Source: Blastocatellia bacterium (GTDB lineage Bacteria; Acidobacteriota; Blastocatellia; Chloracidobacteriales; JADJPF01). From it: DNA of 64,000 nucleotides. The notes under the pieces were generated by a model that made no database searches, was not told the DNA's origin, and saw only the letters and a list, made by a program, of their open reading frames with translations. Of this stretch, positions 39,123 through 48,754 are shown piece by piece. The stretch is taken from NCBI GenBank assembly GCA_025057015.1, contig JANWYG010000017.1, positions 1 through 64,000 on the forward strand, written 5' to 3'. The position numbers and the translations under genes were made by a program. The stretch's first letter is position 1; every line of letters starts with the position of its first letter.

Positions 39123-39320
39123 GTGGCTGAGATTCACGTAGCAGAAGGCGAGAGTATAGAAAGTGCTCTACGTCGCTTCAAGCGCAAGGTGCAACAAGAA
39201 GACATCATTAAAGACATTAAGAAACACACCTTTTATCTCAAGCCCGGAGAGAAACGGCGCATCAAATCAGCACTTGCCAGAAAACGAAACCGCAAGAAAC
39301 AGCGCCGGGAAATGGAATGA
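39123..39320 (+). CDS. rpsU: 30S ribosomal protein bS21
   Basis: A 65-residue basic protein of the small ribosomal subunit that sits near the 3' end of 16S rRNA and aids initiation. AEGESIESALRRFKRKVQQ and the basic tail RIKSALARKRNRKKQRR are diagnostic. It starts at GTG 39123. It is the last host gene before the restriction-modification island, and the left island edge falls in the 81 nt after it. Confidence 0.93.
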   Translation: MAEIHVAEGESIESALRRFKRKVQQEDIIKDIKKHTFYLKPGEKRRIKSALARKRNRKKQRREME

Positions 39321-39326
39321 ACTTCT

Positions 39327-39359
39327 AGCGGTTGCTAAGGTCTCTTCTTTGCAACCGCT
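39327..39359 (+). terminator. Hairpin after rpsU
   Basis: AGCGGTTGC pairs perfectly with GCAACCGCT over a 15-nt loop, seven bases after the rpsU stop. There is no U-tract, so it may be a stabilising stem or a weak terminator. Confidence 0.5.
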
Positions 39360-39401
39360 CCAAATAGCACATCGCAGTAGAGAAAGTTCTGCAACACACC
39401 T

Positions 39402-41027
39402 ATGTCAAAACAAAAGAGCAAGGTACAGCCGAGCTGGCTACCACTCTTCGGCTACGAAGCCGAGCTTTGGCGCATGGCCGACGCGTTGCGCGGCTCGATG
39501 GATGCAGCTGAATACAAGCACGTCGTGCTCGGCCTTATCTTCCTTAAATACATTGCTGATGCCTTCGAGGAATACCATGCCCAGCTTGAAGCTGAACGAG
39601 TTGAAGGTGCTGATCCCGAAGATCCCGACGAGTATCGCGGGAAAAACATCTTCTGGGTGCCGTCGGAGGCTCGCTGGCAGCGCCTGCGCCAGAATGCTCG
39701 ACAGCCCACCATCGGCCAGATCGTGGACGAAGCCATGGAAGCCGTCGAACAAGACAATCCCGCGCTTAAGGGAGTGCTTCCGAAGGACTACGCCCGACCA
39801 GCGCTCGACAAACAACGCCTCGGCCAGCTCGTTGACCTGATAAGCAACATCACGGTTGGGAACGAGTCTGCCCGCGATAAAGACGTGCTCGGGCGTGTGT
39901 ATGAGTACTTCCTTTCGCAATTCGCCAGCGCCGAAGGACGTAAGGGTGGCGAGTTTTATACGCCGCGCTGCGTAGTCAAGCTTCTGGTCGAAATGCTAGA
40001 GCCCTACCGCGGCCGCGTCTATGACCCATGCTGCGGTTCGGGTGGAATGTTCGTTCAATCAGTAGAGTTTATCCTTGCTCATGCCACTGGGAACGGCAAC
40101 GGCGGTAAAGCGAAAGCCGATATCTCCATCTATGGCCAGGAATCGAACTATAACACCTGGCGCTTGGCGAAAATGAACCTTGCCATTCGCGGCATCGACG
40201 CCCAGATCGCCCACGGTGACACCTTCCACAACGATAAATTTCCAGACCTCAAAGCCGATTTCATCCTCGCTAATCCGCCATTCAACATGAAGGCATGGGG
40301 AGGCGAGCGCCTGCGCAACGATAAACGCTGGAAGTACGGCGTGCCGCCCGCCGGCAACGCCAACTTCGGCTGGGTGCAGCACATCATCCACCACCTGTCG
40401 CCAGTAGGCGTGGCAGGCTTTGTGCTGGCCAACGGCTCCATGTCTTCCAACCAGTCAGGCGAAGGCGAAATCCGCAAAAACATCATCGAGGCAGACCTGA
40501 TAGATTGCATGATTGCTCTGCCGGGGCAACTGTTCTATTCGACCCAGATCCCAGTCTGTTTATGGTTTCTGGCTCGCGATAAAAGCGGTCGCCCTCCTTC
40601 CGGACACAAGCACCCGTTGCGCGACCGGCGCGGGGAGGTGCTTTTCATCGATGCCCGCAAGATGGGTTGCATGGTAGACCGTACCCACCGAGAACTCACC
40701 GACGAAGAGATTGCCCGCATCGCCAACACCTACCACGCCTGGCGTACCTTCGGCCCTCACCCCGACCCTCTCCCAAGGGGAGAGGGCGTCCTGCTTTACC
40801 GCGACATACCCGGCTTCTGCAAGAGCGCCACGCTGGAAGAGATCCGCAAGCACGGCCACGTGCTCACGCCAGGCCGCTACGTCGGCGCAGAGACCAAAGA
40901 CGATGATGACGAACTCTTCGAAGAGAAGATGCAGCGCCTCGTCGCCGAACTGCGCAAGCAGCAGGCCGACGCAGCCCGGCTGGATGCTGCGATCGAGAAA
41001 AACCTGAAAGAGCTGGGCTTCTTATGA
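39402..41027 (+). CDS. hsdM: Type I restriction-modification DNA methyltransferase (M subunit)
   Basis: A 541-residue N6-adenine methyltransferase subunit. The N-terminal HsdM helical domain ([20 protein letters not shown]) is followed by the SAM-binding motif [10 protein letters not shown] (about 207-216) and the catalytic ANPPFN (about 289-294); both are intact. Together with an S subunit it would methylate adenines in a bipartite target. At about 451-462 a short peptide [11 protein letters not shown] interrupts the conserved region before [14 protein letters not shown]. It is encoded by a palindromic repeat inserted in frame. The gene starts 81 nt after rpsU. Confidence 0.95.
   Translation: MSKQKSKVQPSWLPLFGYEAELWRMADALRGSMDAAEYKHVVLGLIFLKYIADAFEEYHAQLEAERVEGADPEDPDEYRGKNIFWVPSEARWQRLRQNARQPTIGQIVDEAMEAVEQDNPALKGVLPKDYARPALDKQRLGQLVDLISNITVGNESARDKDVLGRVYEYFLSQFASAEGRKGGEFYTPRCVVKLLVEMLEPYRGRVYDPCCGSGGMFVQSVEFILAHATGNGNGGKAKADISIYGQESNYNTWRLAKMNLAIRGIDAQIAHGDTFHNDKFPDLKADFILANPPFNMKAWGGERLRNDKRWKYGVPPAGNANFGWVQHIIHHLSPVGVAGFVLANGSMSSNQSGEGEIRKNIIEADLIDCMIALPGQLFYSTQIPVCLWFLARDKSGRPPSGHKHPLRDRRGEVLFIDARKMGCMVDRTHRELTDEEIARIANTYHAWRTFGPHPDPLPRGEGVLLYRDIPGFCKSATLEEIRKHGHVLTPGRYVGAETKDDDDELFEEKMQRLVAELRKQQADAARLDAAIEKNLKELGFL
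40754..40788 (+). repeat. Palindromic repeat element inserted in frame in hsdM
   Basis: A CCCTCACCCCGA arm precedes a CCCTCTCCC-AA-GGGGAGAGGG palindrome. It is translated as [11 protein letters not shown] and keeps the hsdM frame. It belongs to the same type as the repeats flanking the DUF559 insert at 49586 and 49988. Confidence 0.75.
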
Positions 41028-41159
41028 TAAGGATATACCAGCATTTAGCCGCCATAGTAAACGCAGCGTTTATTATGGGAAGGAATACGACTCTGTGATA
41101 AACGCAGGCAACAGCAAGCAGCAGCGAGCAGGTCGGCATGGTATTTAGGAGCAGGAGTT

Positions 41160-43226
41160 ATGAAACTGATTGGCTTTCGAGTTCAGAACTACAAAAAAAT
41201 CGCTGACACAGATTGGATTACTGTTCGCAATTTGACTGCTTTCGTTGGCAAGAACGAGGCAGGAAAGTCTGCACTTTTTCGCGGGCTCTCAAAACTGAAC
41301 CCATCAGATGGTGAAAAGTATGATGGGCTTAAGGAATTTCCCAGACGGCGGTATACCAATGAGTTCAAAAGGCAGGATTGGCCAGTCGCAAGCGGCAAAT
41401 TTGAACTTGAACCCAGTGAGTGAGAGGAACTCAGTAAGATATGCTCTGAGCTTTCCGACACCAAGCATGTGATCTGCACCCGACACTACTCACGGAAATT
41501 GGACATCGAATTTGAGCCGACGCCCTCTATCTCGCCGCTAACTTGGTCGGAATTCACTACCACTCTGGAACGCCTGGGAAAAGATATAGGCGATCTCACT
41601 GCCCCTGAAGGCAAGGGGGATGTTCTGGGCGCTACAAAGACGACTCTTCTGAAAACTCTTACCCAACTAAAGAATAGTAAATCAGCAAGCAATCCTACAG
41701 AGGTAGTATCCAAAGCAGAAGTTCAATCGCTCATCAACGCTATAGCCTCACAAGCTAACGAAGAATGGCAGCGGCAAACCCTGCAATCTATCAAGGAAGA
41801 GGCAGAGGAAATGTTGAAGCGAGCCTCTTTTCAGGAAAACCTCAACCGTGCCAAGAAATGGATCGAAGAGAATCTCCCCAAGTTCATCTACTTTGATCGC
41901 TACGATGTGATTGACAGTGCTGTTCACCTTCCGAGCTTTGTTCACCAACTCAACCAACAGCCAGTGCCGCCTCGGGTTCGCACAACCCGTTGCCTTTTCG
42001 AATACGTTGGACTCGATATCCAGCACTTAGCGTCACTTGGGCGTCATCATTCAAGCACAGCTTCAAACGAGACGATCCGGCGATATGTTGATGAGCGCGC
42101 CATTTATCTCTCCTCGGCCTCTAGCGCTATGACCAGAAAATTTCAGGATTGGTGGGAGCAACGCCGGCATAAGTTTCATTACCAGGTAGACGGCGACTTC
42201 TTCCGTATCTGGGTTTCGGACGATCTTGACGATAGCGAGATAGAGCTGGACCAACGCAGCTTAGGCATGCAGTACTTCTTTTCCTTTTTTACCGTGTTCC
42301 TTGCTGAGGCGAAAGATGCGCATCAAAAAGCGATTTTACTGTTGGATGAACCCGGCTTGCACATGCACGGGACAGCCCAGGCGAAGGTGGTCAAATTTCT
42401 CGAGAAGCTTGCTCAAGATAATCAGACGATGTACACGACACACTCGCCGTTTATGATTGATGCAGATCATCTGGAGCGGATACGGGTTGTATACGAGGAT
42501 AAAGACGGGACCACCAAAGTTTCCGAAGATGTTTGGCCACGTGACAAGGATGCGCTTTTTCCTCTGCAAGCGGCTCTCGGTTACCAACTTGTCCAATCAC
42601 TGTTTATTGCCAAACGGCAGCTCATAGTGGAAGGGCCGACGGACTATTCGATACTCAAAGCTTTCAACCAAGCCATTCGGCAACGAGGAGAAACTTCTCT
42701 GCGTGATGATGTGATCATCGTTCCGTCAGGAGGTTTAAGCAAATTACTCCCACTTGCGAGCATGCTAATCGGTCATACCGTTGAGGTAGTTGCACTCCTG
42801 GACGGAGACGAACCTGGGCGCAAAGAAGGAAATAAACTAACCCGGAAATTGCTTGCAGGCGAAGCGGGACGTTGCCTTTTCATCGGCGACTTCTTGGAGG
42901 GCAAACCAGAGGCAGAACTTGAAGACATATTCCCGGAAGAGGTGTACCTGGAAGCCGTAAGGGAAGCCTATTCATTACAGGATTTGGGTTTCGGTGAAGA
43001 AGAGAACGCCAAAGAAGGGGTCGTGAACAAGGTCAAGACCTTGTTTGAGCGCAGGAGCCTTGGTCAGTTCGAGAAGTGGCTTCCCGCTGCTGTCTTGCGG
43101 GACTGGATTACCTCAAAACCTGAGAAATTCCCAGATGCGGTATGGCAAACTGTTACGCAGATATTTGAAGCAGTGAATAAAGCGTTTAACGCTAACATCT
43201 CAAAGGAGCTCGGCTATGGGGAGTGA
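41160..43226 (+). pseudogene. OLD-family ATPase/TOPRIM nuclease with an in-frame stop
   Basis: Two pieces in one frame, separated only by TGA at 41421-41423 (codon 88 of 688). The N-terminal piece has the ATPase loop FVGKNEAGKSALF. After the stop, residues continue without break (EELSKICSEL onward), with Walker B ILLLDEPGLHMHG (about 393) and a C-terminal TOPRIM nuclease (LIVEGPTDYSIL and ALLDGDEPGRK). OLD proteins are ATP-dependent nucleases that often act in defence. A single CGA-to-TGA change would explain the break. An internal restart at 41469 could make the C-terminal part. The end overlaps hsdS by 11 nt. Confidence 0.85.
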
Positions 43227-44531
43227 GTGGGGAGAAATGCCTTTCAGTGAGGCCGTACTAATAAATCCACCCGTGCAGTTAGAGCCTGGCTATAGTTATC
43301 CATTCGTGAATATGTCGGCATTATCGCCCGAGTTACGACACGTTCGGGCGACAGAAGTACGAGAATTTACAGGCAGCGGCTCGCGTTTTCAACATGGAGA
43401 TACCCTAATGGCGCGTATCACACCTTGTTTAGAGAATGGCAAGATTTGTCGCTACTACGCTTCGCCGAAACTAGTACTGGTCATGGCTCAACAGAGTTTA
43501 TTGTCGTTAGAGGGCGACCAGGTGTCACAGATACTGACTTCGCTTACTACCTTACAAAGTCCGATGACGTGCGTAAATACGCGATTAGCCAGATGACAGG
43601 CACTTCTGGTCGCCAGAGGGTGCCGACTGACTCCCTGAGTCATTTGAACGTCTTAATTCCTTCCCTCCCTGAGCAGCGCGCCACTGCGCACATCCTCGGC
43701 ACGCGGGATGACAAGATCGAGCTGAACCGTCGCATGAGCCAGACGTTGGAGGCGATGGCGCGGGCGCTACTCAAGGCGTGGTTTGTGGATTTCGAGCCGG
43801 TCCGCGCCAAGATAGAAGGCCACTGGCGCCGCGGTGAGTCCCTGCCCGGCATGCCCGCCGAGCTCTACGACCTCTTCCCCGACCGCCTTGTCTCCTCCGA
43901 ACTGGGCGAGATACCGGAGGGGTGGAGAGTGGTAGCCCTACCCGAACTCATCGAGATTAATCCACCTCGCACGCTTCGCAAAAGCGACTTTGCACCCTAT
44001 TTAGACATCGCCAACATGCCTACGCAAGGCCACGCGCCAGAAGCTGTAATCGAGCGGCCTTTTGGTTCGGGAATGCGCTTGATTAATGGGGACACCCTTC
44101 TTGCACGAATCACACCATGCCTTGAAAATGGCAAAACGGCGTACGTGGACTTTCTGCAAGAGGGACAGGTCGGCTGGGGATCAACAGAATACATTATTTT
44201 GAGACCGAAGCCGCCTTTACCACCAGAATTTGCTTATTGCCTTGCGCGCGACACAGAATTTCGGGAATTTGCTATTCAGAGCATGACCGGAACGAGTGGC
44301 CGGCAACGAGTACAACCAGATTCACTTTCTCATTTCAAGCTACCATGTGCTCCTCAACCTGTAGCGAAAGCATTTGGACGCGCAATTGACGGGTTATTCG
44401 CTCGCTCATCGGCAGCGATACGCGAATCCCGCACCCTTGCTGCGCTGCGCAATGCGCTGCTGCCCAAACTGATTCGCGGCGAAATTCGCGTGAAGGATGC
44501 GGAGCGGTTTTTGAAGGAGCGAGGGCTATGA
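43216..44531 (+). pseudogene. hsdS: Type I specificity subunit hsdS, first copy, one frameshift
   Basis: An S subunit with two target-recognition domains (TRDs). TRD1 starts MGSEWGEMPFSEAVLINPP and runs to GKICRYYASPK; the frame then slips by one between about 43470 and 43490 and resumes in STGHGSTEFIVVRG. From there it is open through the central conserved region (DDKIELNRRMSQTLEAMARA), TRD2 (GWRVVALPELIEINPPRTL) and the tail LPKLIRGEIRVKDAERFLKE. One lost base (or two gained) is enough. TRD2 is nearly the same as that of the second hsdS at 48962, while TRD1 is unrelated to it. The tail overlaps the next gene by ATGA. Confidence 0.88.
44460..44531 (+). repeat. hsdS tail repeat, copy A (end of first hsdS)
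   Basis: The last 72 nt of hsdS, encoding LPKLIRGEIRVKDAERFLK plus ERGL and a stop. The TGA overlaps the ATG of the GIY-YIG gene as ATGA. Confidence 0.9.
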
Positions 44532-45379
44532 GCAATAGCAAAGGCTTTTCTGTCCGTATTTTCATTCCTTCAGGAGAACCGGAGGGGCTGCGCATTATTG
44601 AAAAGTCCAACTGGACTGGGCAGGGACTTATTTTCCCTCGCGTGTTACTACCGGACGTCAAACGACGAGAGGAAATCAAGCGCACCGGCGTTTATATTCT
44701 TTGGGGACCGAGCGAGTCGAGCCAACTACCCAGAGTCTATATCGGTCAAGGCGATGATGTGCTTCAACGAATAGAACAGCATGCGCGGCAGAAGGATTTT
44801 TGGACGCATGCAGCAGTCTTCACAAGCAAGGACCTTAACCTCAACAGGGCACACGTTCAATACATCGAGGCAAGGTTGGTGGTTCTGGCGTCTGAAGCCA
44901 AGCGAGCAGAGCTCGACAATAGCAATTCACCTCAGGAGCCGTCCCTATCAGAGGCGGACCGGGCCGACGCAGAAGCGTTTCTTCAGGATATGCTCCTCTG
45001 CTTGCCCTTGGTGGGAGCTAACTTCTTCGAGAAAGCCAAGCCGGGCCCAAAGAGCAAAAAGGATTTGTTTATTAGAGGCAAAGGCATCGAAGCCCGTGGC
45101 GTTGATGGCATAGAAGGGTTTACAGTACGTGCCGGATCACAGGCAGTCAAAGATGCATCCCCTTCTACTCATGCCTACCTGCGCGAAATGAGAGCTACCT
45201 TGATTCAGCAAGGTGTTCTCGTTGATAAAGGCAGATTTTATGAGTTTGCGCAAGATTATGTTTTCAGTTCTCCCTCTATGGCGGCTGGTGTCGTGCTTGG
45301 CCGCAATGCAAATGGTCGTATCGAATGGAAAGATACAAGAGGGCGCACACTGAAGGAAATCCAGGAGGAAGCAAAATGA
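44528..45379 (+). CDS. GIY-YIG nuclease family protein with DUF4357
   Basis: A 283-residue protein. The GIY-YIG endonuclease domain (about 50-125) shows GVYILWG, RVYIGQGDDVLQRIEQH with the catalytic Arg and His spacing, and the Glu in YIEARLV. The C-terminal half (about 195-283) is a DUF4357 domain (FTVRAGSQAVKDAS, then VFSSPSMAAGVVLGRNANG and EWKDTRGRTLKEI). This architecture is frequently found beside type I R-M genes and is presumed to be an accessory defence nuclease; its target is unknown. The ATG overlaps the hsdS stop (ATGA), so it is translationally coupled. It is the first cassette of the array and appears intact. Confidence 0.87.
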   Translation: MSNSKGFSVRIFIPSGEPEGLRIIEKSNWTGQGLIFPRVLLPDVKRREEIKRTGVYILWGPSESSQLPRVYIGQGDDVLQRIEQHARQKDFWTHAAVFTSKDLNLNRAHVQYIEARLVVLASEAKRAELDNSNSPQEPSLSEADRADAEAFLQDMLLCLPLVGANFFEKAKPGPKSKKDLFIRGKGIEARGVDGIEGFTVRAGSQAVKDASPSTHAYLREMRATLIQQGVLVDKGRFYEFAQDYVFSSPSMAAGVVLGRNANGRIEWKDTRGRTLKEIQEEAK

Positions 45380-45427
45380 GGGCTGGTGCTATCAAACTTG
45401 TCTGCCTCCCCGCTTTACTCAAACATG

Positions 45428-45499
45428 CTGCCCAAACTGATTCGTGGTGAAATTCGCGTGAAGGATGCGGAGAGGTTTTTGGAGGAGAGGAGGTCATGA
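45428..45499 (+). repeat. hsdS tail repeat, copy B
   Basis: 72 nt colinear with copy A and encoding LPKLIRGEIRVKDAERFLE plus ERRS and a stop. An ATG directly in front (45425) makes it a 24-codon ORF. The TGA overlaps the ATG of the DUF3800 gene. The rest of hsdS is absent. Confidence 0.9.
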
Positions 45500-46392
45500 C
45501 ACACCCTAAGGTCACCCACGTTGGCTTTGCTGACGAGTCGAACTGGAATAAAGGACGGTTCCGGAGTATTGGCCTAGTTACCGCGCCTCTCGAATACATC
45601 ACACCTTTAAACGATAAGCTAAAAGAACTTCTGAGGAGTTCAAATCTAAAAGAGTTTAAGTGGGCGAATCTGGATAGAACTAGAACTAAGGAATGCTGCG
45701 CAGCGCAAAAACTCTGTCGCTTTGCTATTGAGAAAGCTCTGCAGCAACTCCTCAGAGTAGATATATTGATCTGGGACATTGAGGACAGTCGTCATAAACT
45801 GATAGGTCGAGACAACATAGCCAATCTGCAGCGAATGTATTATCACCTTTTTCGAAATGTCTTGAGGCTGCGCTGGCCTGACTATGCGGTTTGGAGACTT
45901 CATCCTGATGAGCATACAGCTTTGAATTGGAAAACGGTTCAGGACTACTTAGAACTTGTTAGCACAAGGGTGGAGCCCGACCCCTCCCTCTTCCCTGATG
46001 ACATATCCCAAATGCGTTTGCTCACAGAGTTCTCTGTTAAGGAAATCCTATCTGTCGTTTCAAGCGAACATCCACTGCTTCAACTTGCCGATCTATTTGC
46101 TGGATTGGCAGTTTTCTCATGGGAAAAGTCCAGTGAGTATAAACGATGGCTATCGAGTAGCTCAAAGCAAATTCTTTTACTCAACGAACAAACAGAGCCT
46201 ATGGAGCTATCTCAGCGTACGGAGGCGCGTTTCAGAGTCTTGAGGCAGTTCGACGAATTGTGCAAGCAGCGAAAACTTAGCGTGAGTTTGCAAAGTAGTA
46301 AAGGGCTTCGCACATTCAACCCAGAAAAACCAATCAATTTTTGGATGTACGAGCCTCAACATCCTGAGGATAAGGCACCAGTTCGCAAGTAG
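45496..46392 (+). CDS. DUF3800 protein (RNase H-fold, defence-associated)
   Basis: A 298-residue DUF3800 protein. Its N-terminal HVGFADESNWNKGRFRSIG is the family D-E-S signature. EFKWANLDRTRTK and VDILIWDIEDSRH follow the family pattern, and a conserved C-terminal acidic site occurs in LLQLADLFAGL. DUF3800 members have a predicted RNase H-like nuclease fold and occur often in mobile and defence loci; no activity can be assigned here. The start overlaps the stop of tail copy B (ATGA) with GGAGGAGAGGAGG just upstream, so it should be well translated. It appears intact. Confidence 0.87.
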   Translation: MTHPKVTHVGFADESNWNKGRFRSIGLVTAPLEYITPLNDKLKELLRSSNLKEFKWANLDRTRTKECCAAQKLCRFAIEKALQQLLRVDILIWDIEDSRHKLIGRDNIANLQRMYYHLFRNVLRLRWPDYAVWRLHPDEHTALNWKTVQDYLELVSTRVEPDPSLFPDDISQMRLLTEFSVKEILSVVSSEHPLLQLADLFAGLAVFSWEKSSEYKRWLSSSSKQILLLNEQTEPMELSQRTEARFRVLRQFDELCKQRKLSVSLQSSKGLRTFNPEKPINFWMYEPQHPEDKAPVRK

Positions 46393-46522
46393 ATCTATGG
46401 CCAATCACCTGAGTGAATCATCTGCAAACCAGACGCCCTAACCGGAATTCTTAACCTTGGGGAGGTGCTCTTGTCCCAGAATTACACCTGTCCAGTCCCT
46501 TGCCGCGCTGCGTGACGCGCTG

Positions 46523-46594
46523 CTGCCGAGGCTGATTTGTGACGAAATTCGCGTGAAGGATGCGGAGCAGTTTTCGAAGGAGTACGACCTATGA
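46523..46594 (+). repeat. hsdS tail repeat, copy C
   Basis: 72 nt encoding LPRLICDEIRVKDAEQFSK plus EYDL and a stop, colinear with copy A. hsdS homology continues about 25 nt further upstream (SLAALRDAL). The TGA overlaps the ATG of the DUF3644 gene. Confidence 0.9.
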
Positions 46595-47667
46595 AGCAAG
46601 AGCCCAAGCTCCTCTTGAAAAAGGCAATTGACTCGTTGGTACTTTCAATCGAACTTTTCAACCGGCCACACGATCAGGGACGCATTAGCAGCACGTTGAC
46701 TCTGCTGGATCACGCCTTTGAAATGCTGATGAAGGCGGCAATCCTGCACCGAGGAGGGCGCATCCGTGAGAAGCGAGCCAAAGAGACCATAGGGTTTGAC
46801 GCCTGTGTGCGGCGTTCGCTTAACGACGGCAGGATCAAGTATCTGACGGAAGAGCAGGCTTTTGTCCTAACGGACCATCAACGGCCTGCGAGACGCGGCC
46901 CAGCACCACCTGCTGGACATCTCTGAAGGTCAACTCTACGTCCACGTGCAGTCAGGGGTCACACTTTTCCGTAATCTACTGAAGACCGTTTTTGATCAGT
47001 GCCTCGCTTCTCATCTGCCAAAGCGCGTACTCCCAGTTTCGACCTCTCCTCCCACCGATCTGGCAATGCTTTTCGACTCCGAGGTCGAGGAGATCAAAAA
47101 ACTCCTCCGACCTAGGCAACGACGCTGGATTAAAGCCCTGGCACGCCTGCGGTCACTTGTAGTTCTGGATGCAGCAATCCGCGGAGAGAAGGTCAGCCTA
47201 GCGACTATGACCTAAGGCGAATCGGCCAAGAGCTCTCCCAGGGCAAAGCATGGACAGACTTGTTTCAGGGTATTGCTGCTATAGAGATTACAACAGAAGG
47301 CACTGCGCTGAATCTGTCCCTTCGTTTGTCAAAGAAAGAAGGTGTCCCGATTCAGCTAGTTCCTGAGGGAACGCCTGGAGCATCGGTCGTCGTTGTGAAG
47401 CGGGTTGATGAGTTGAGATTTTATAACCTCGGAGCAAAACAACTTGCAGAGCATCTTAAGCTAACGGTGCCGAAGGTAGTCGCAATCGTAGAATATCTGG
47501 ATCTTCGGAATGATCCAGAGTGCCACAAAGAAATTAAGATTGGCAAAACATCATTCAAACGATATTCCCAGAAGGCCACTTATAAGATCAAAGAGACTCT
47601 TGAACAGAAGAGTATCGAAGAGATTTGGAGTAAGCACGGTAGGAAGAGGAGAGGAGCTAAGAGATGA
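46591..47667 (+). pseudogene. DUF3644 gene with two frameshifts
   Basis: The first frame (46591 to about 46870) gives LLLKKAIDSLVLSIELFNRP and STLTLLDHAFEMLMKAAILH, the DUF3644 N-terminus. The protein then continues one frame over as INGLRDAAQHHLLDISEGQLYV and through VTLFRNLLKTVFDQCLA, and at about 47210 returns to the first frame for RIGQELSQGKAWTDLFQG and a helix-turn-helix-like end (GAKQLAEHLKLTVPKVVAIVEYL). Total length would be about 358 residues, typical of the family. The function is unknown; relatives occur in defence islands. Two indels make it inactive unless they arise from sequence error. Confidence 0.8.
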
Positions 47668-47794
47668 ACGCGTTCCTCAGATCCACCAGAGCACGAACTG
47701 TTTTCATTTGTGCGGAATCGCTCGGTTGGTCGGTAACATACAGTCCCGAAATTAAACTCGCTCAGTCCCTCGCCACCTTGTGCGCAATGCGCTA

Positions 47795-47866
47795 CTGCCG
47801 AAGCTGATTCGTGGTGAAATTCGCGTGAAGGATGCGGAGTCATTTCTGCAAGAGAGGGGACTATGA
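47795..47866 (+). repeat. hsdS tail repeat, copy D
   Basis: 72 nt encoding LPKLIRGEIRVKDAESFLQ plus ERGL and a stop, colinear with the other copies. Degenerate hsdS homology (SLATL) extends upstream to about 47764 with a 2-nt shift. The TGA overlaps the ATG of the RAYT relic. Confidence 0.9.
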
Positions 47867-48577
47867 GCTATGACCCTGTGCCAAACACCACCGCCGCAGC
47901 ATTCGCCTGAGGGGATACTACTGCGCAGCCGTGGAGTATTTCGTCACCATCCGCACGCACGACCGCGTGTTTGTTTGGCGAGGCGGTGGATGGCAAAATG
48001 CGGTTAAGTGCAATGGGACAGATTGTTCAACAATTCTAGTCGGAAATACACCATCATTTTCTGCACGCCGAATCAGATGAATTCGTGTTGATGCCCAATC
48101 ACATTCACGGCATCTTGGTTATCACTGATACCAACAGCACGGCATGCCCCCAAAACCCCCAACATCACGCTCTATGCCGCCGCAAAGCCAATTGGTCACA
48201 ACACAACCGAATATCACTTCAACATCCCCCATCACCACAACAAATGCCAACGTCGTCATAAATCCCAACATCACGTATGTCACAATAAAACCAACTGCCG
48301 CTGCTGCAAATCAAACTTCACGACAAAATCTCGCCATTACGTTATGGATCGAACTATTCGAGAAACTGGTTGCAGGCTCCATCCCACTACATTCGTCCAT
48401 TCAAGCCTACTACAACGCAACGCATTAACGCTTTGCGTGATACCTATAGCTTGACTTGTCTGACAACGTAACTACTATGAACACATCATCTGCGACGAAC
48501 AATTGCGTGGCTATGTCCGTCGAGATATCCGCAACGATCTGCTGCGATGGATGTTTGATTGCGCAAATCCAAACGCT
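47863..48577 (+). pseudogene. Relic of a RAYT (REP-associated tyrosine) transposase
   Basis: Nucleotide similarity to the intact gene at 50713-51429 runs over the whole length, but stops and frameshifts abound. Recognisable pieces are HHRRSIRLRGY at the 5' end, VLMPNHIHGILVITDTN with the HUH histidines, and NYYEHII plus RWMFDCANPNA near the end. The central part is replaced by low-complexity Thr/Asn/Pro-coding sequence, and a CACGGCATGCCCCC remnant (48138-48151) matches the palindrome within the intact copy. It ends abruptly at the junction with the duplicated hydrolase fragment. Confidence 0.82.
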
Positions 48578-48718
48578 ACTTTGATATATACTTGTATTCC
48601 ACGATCGATATTTGTTATAGCTGGACAAGAAGATTTTTAGTTCCGTTCCAGGAACAAGTGATGTTTGTGGAAACCGCAAGACAAGTATTACAGACCGACC
48701 CTTCAAAAGCCATCAAAA
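48578..48718 (+). pseudogene. Duplicated 141-nt fragment of the upstream esterase gene
   Basis: This stretch matches 38780-38920 of the alpha/beta hydrolase gene at roughly 90% identity (both begin CTTTGATATATACTTGTATT and end near CTTCAAAAGC[C/T]ATCAAAA). It has at least one single-base deletion. It corresponds to the region coding for the acid residue of the hydrolase. It has no start or stop of its own. Confidence 0.9.
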
Positions 48719-48754
48719 GCTGAGTAAGACAGGGTAGTACAAGTATTCTAGGTC

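Noticed and set aside
39163-39840. Long overlapping open frame across rpsU and hsdM
   Set aside because: It is a shadow: rpsU and hsdM in other frames have clear family motifs, whereas this frame gives a low-complexity Ser/Arg protein.
41421-41423. Selenocysteine codon in the OLD-family gene
   Set aside because: OLD proteins have no known selenocysteine at this place, the position is outside catalytic motifs, and no selenocysteine-insertion stem directly after the codon is evident.
43216-44531. Programmed ribosomal frameshift producing a full hsdS1
   Set aside because: The overlap region (about 43470-43490) shows no clear slippery heptamer with a following stem, and several neighbouring genes are broken in random ways, so a mutation is simpler.
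48144-48428. Small Thr/Asn/Pro-rich ORF as a separate gene
   Set aside because: It falls within the RAYT relic at the place of the Pro-rich insert of the intact copy, and is low-complexity leftover sequence.
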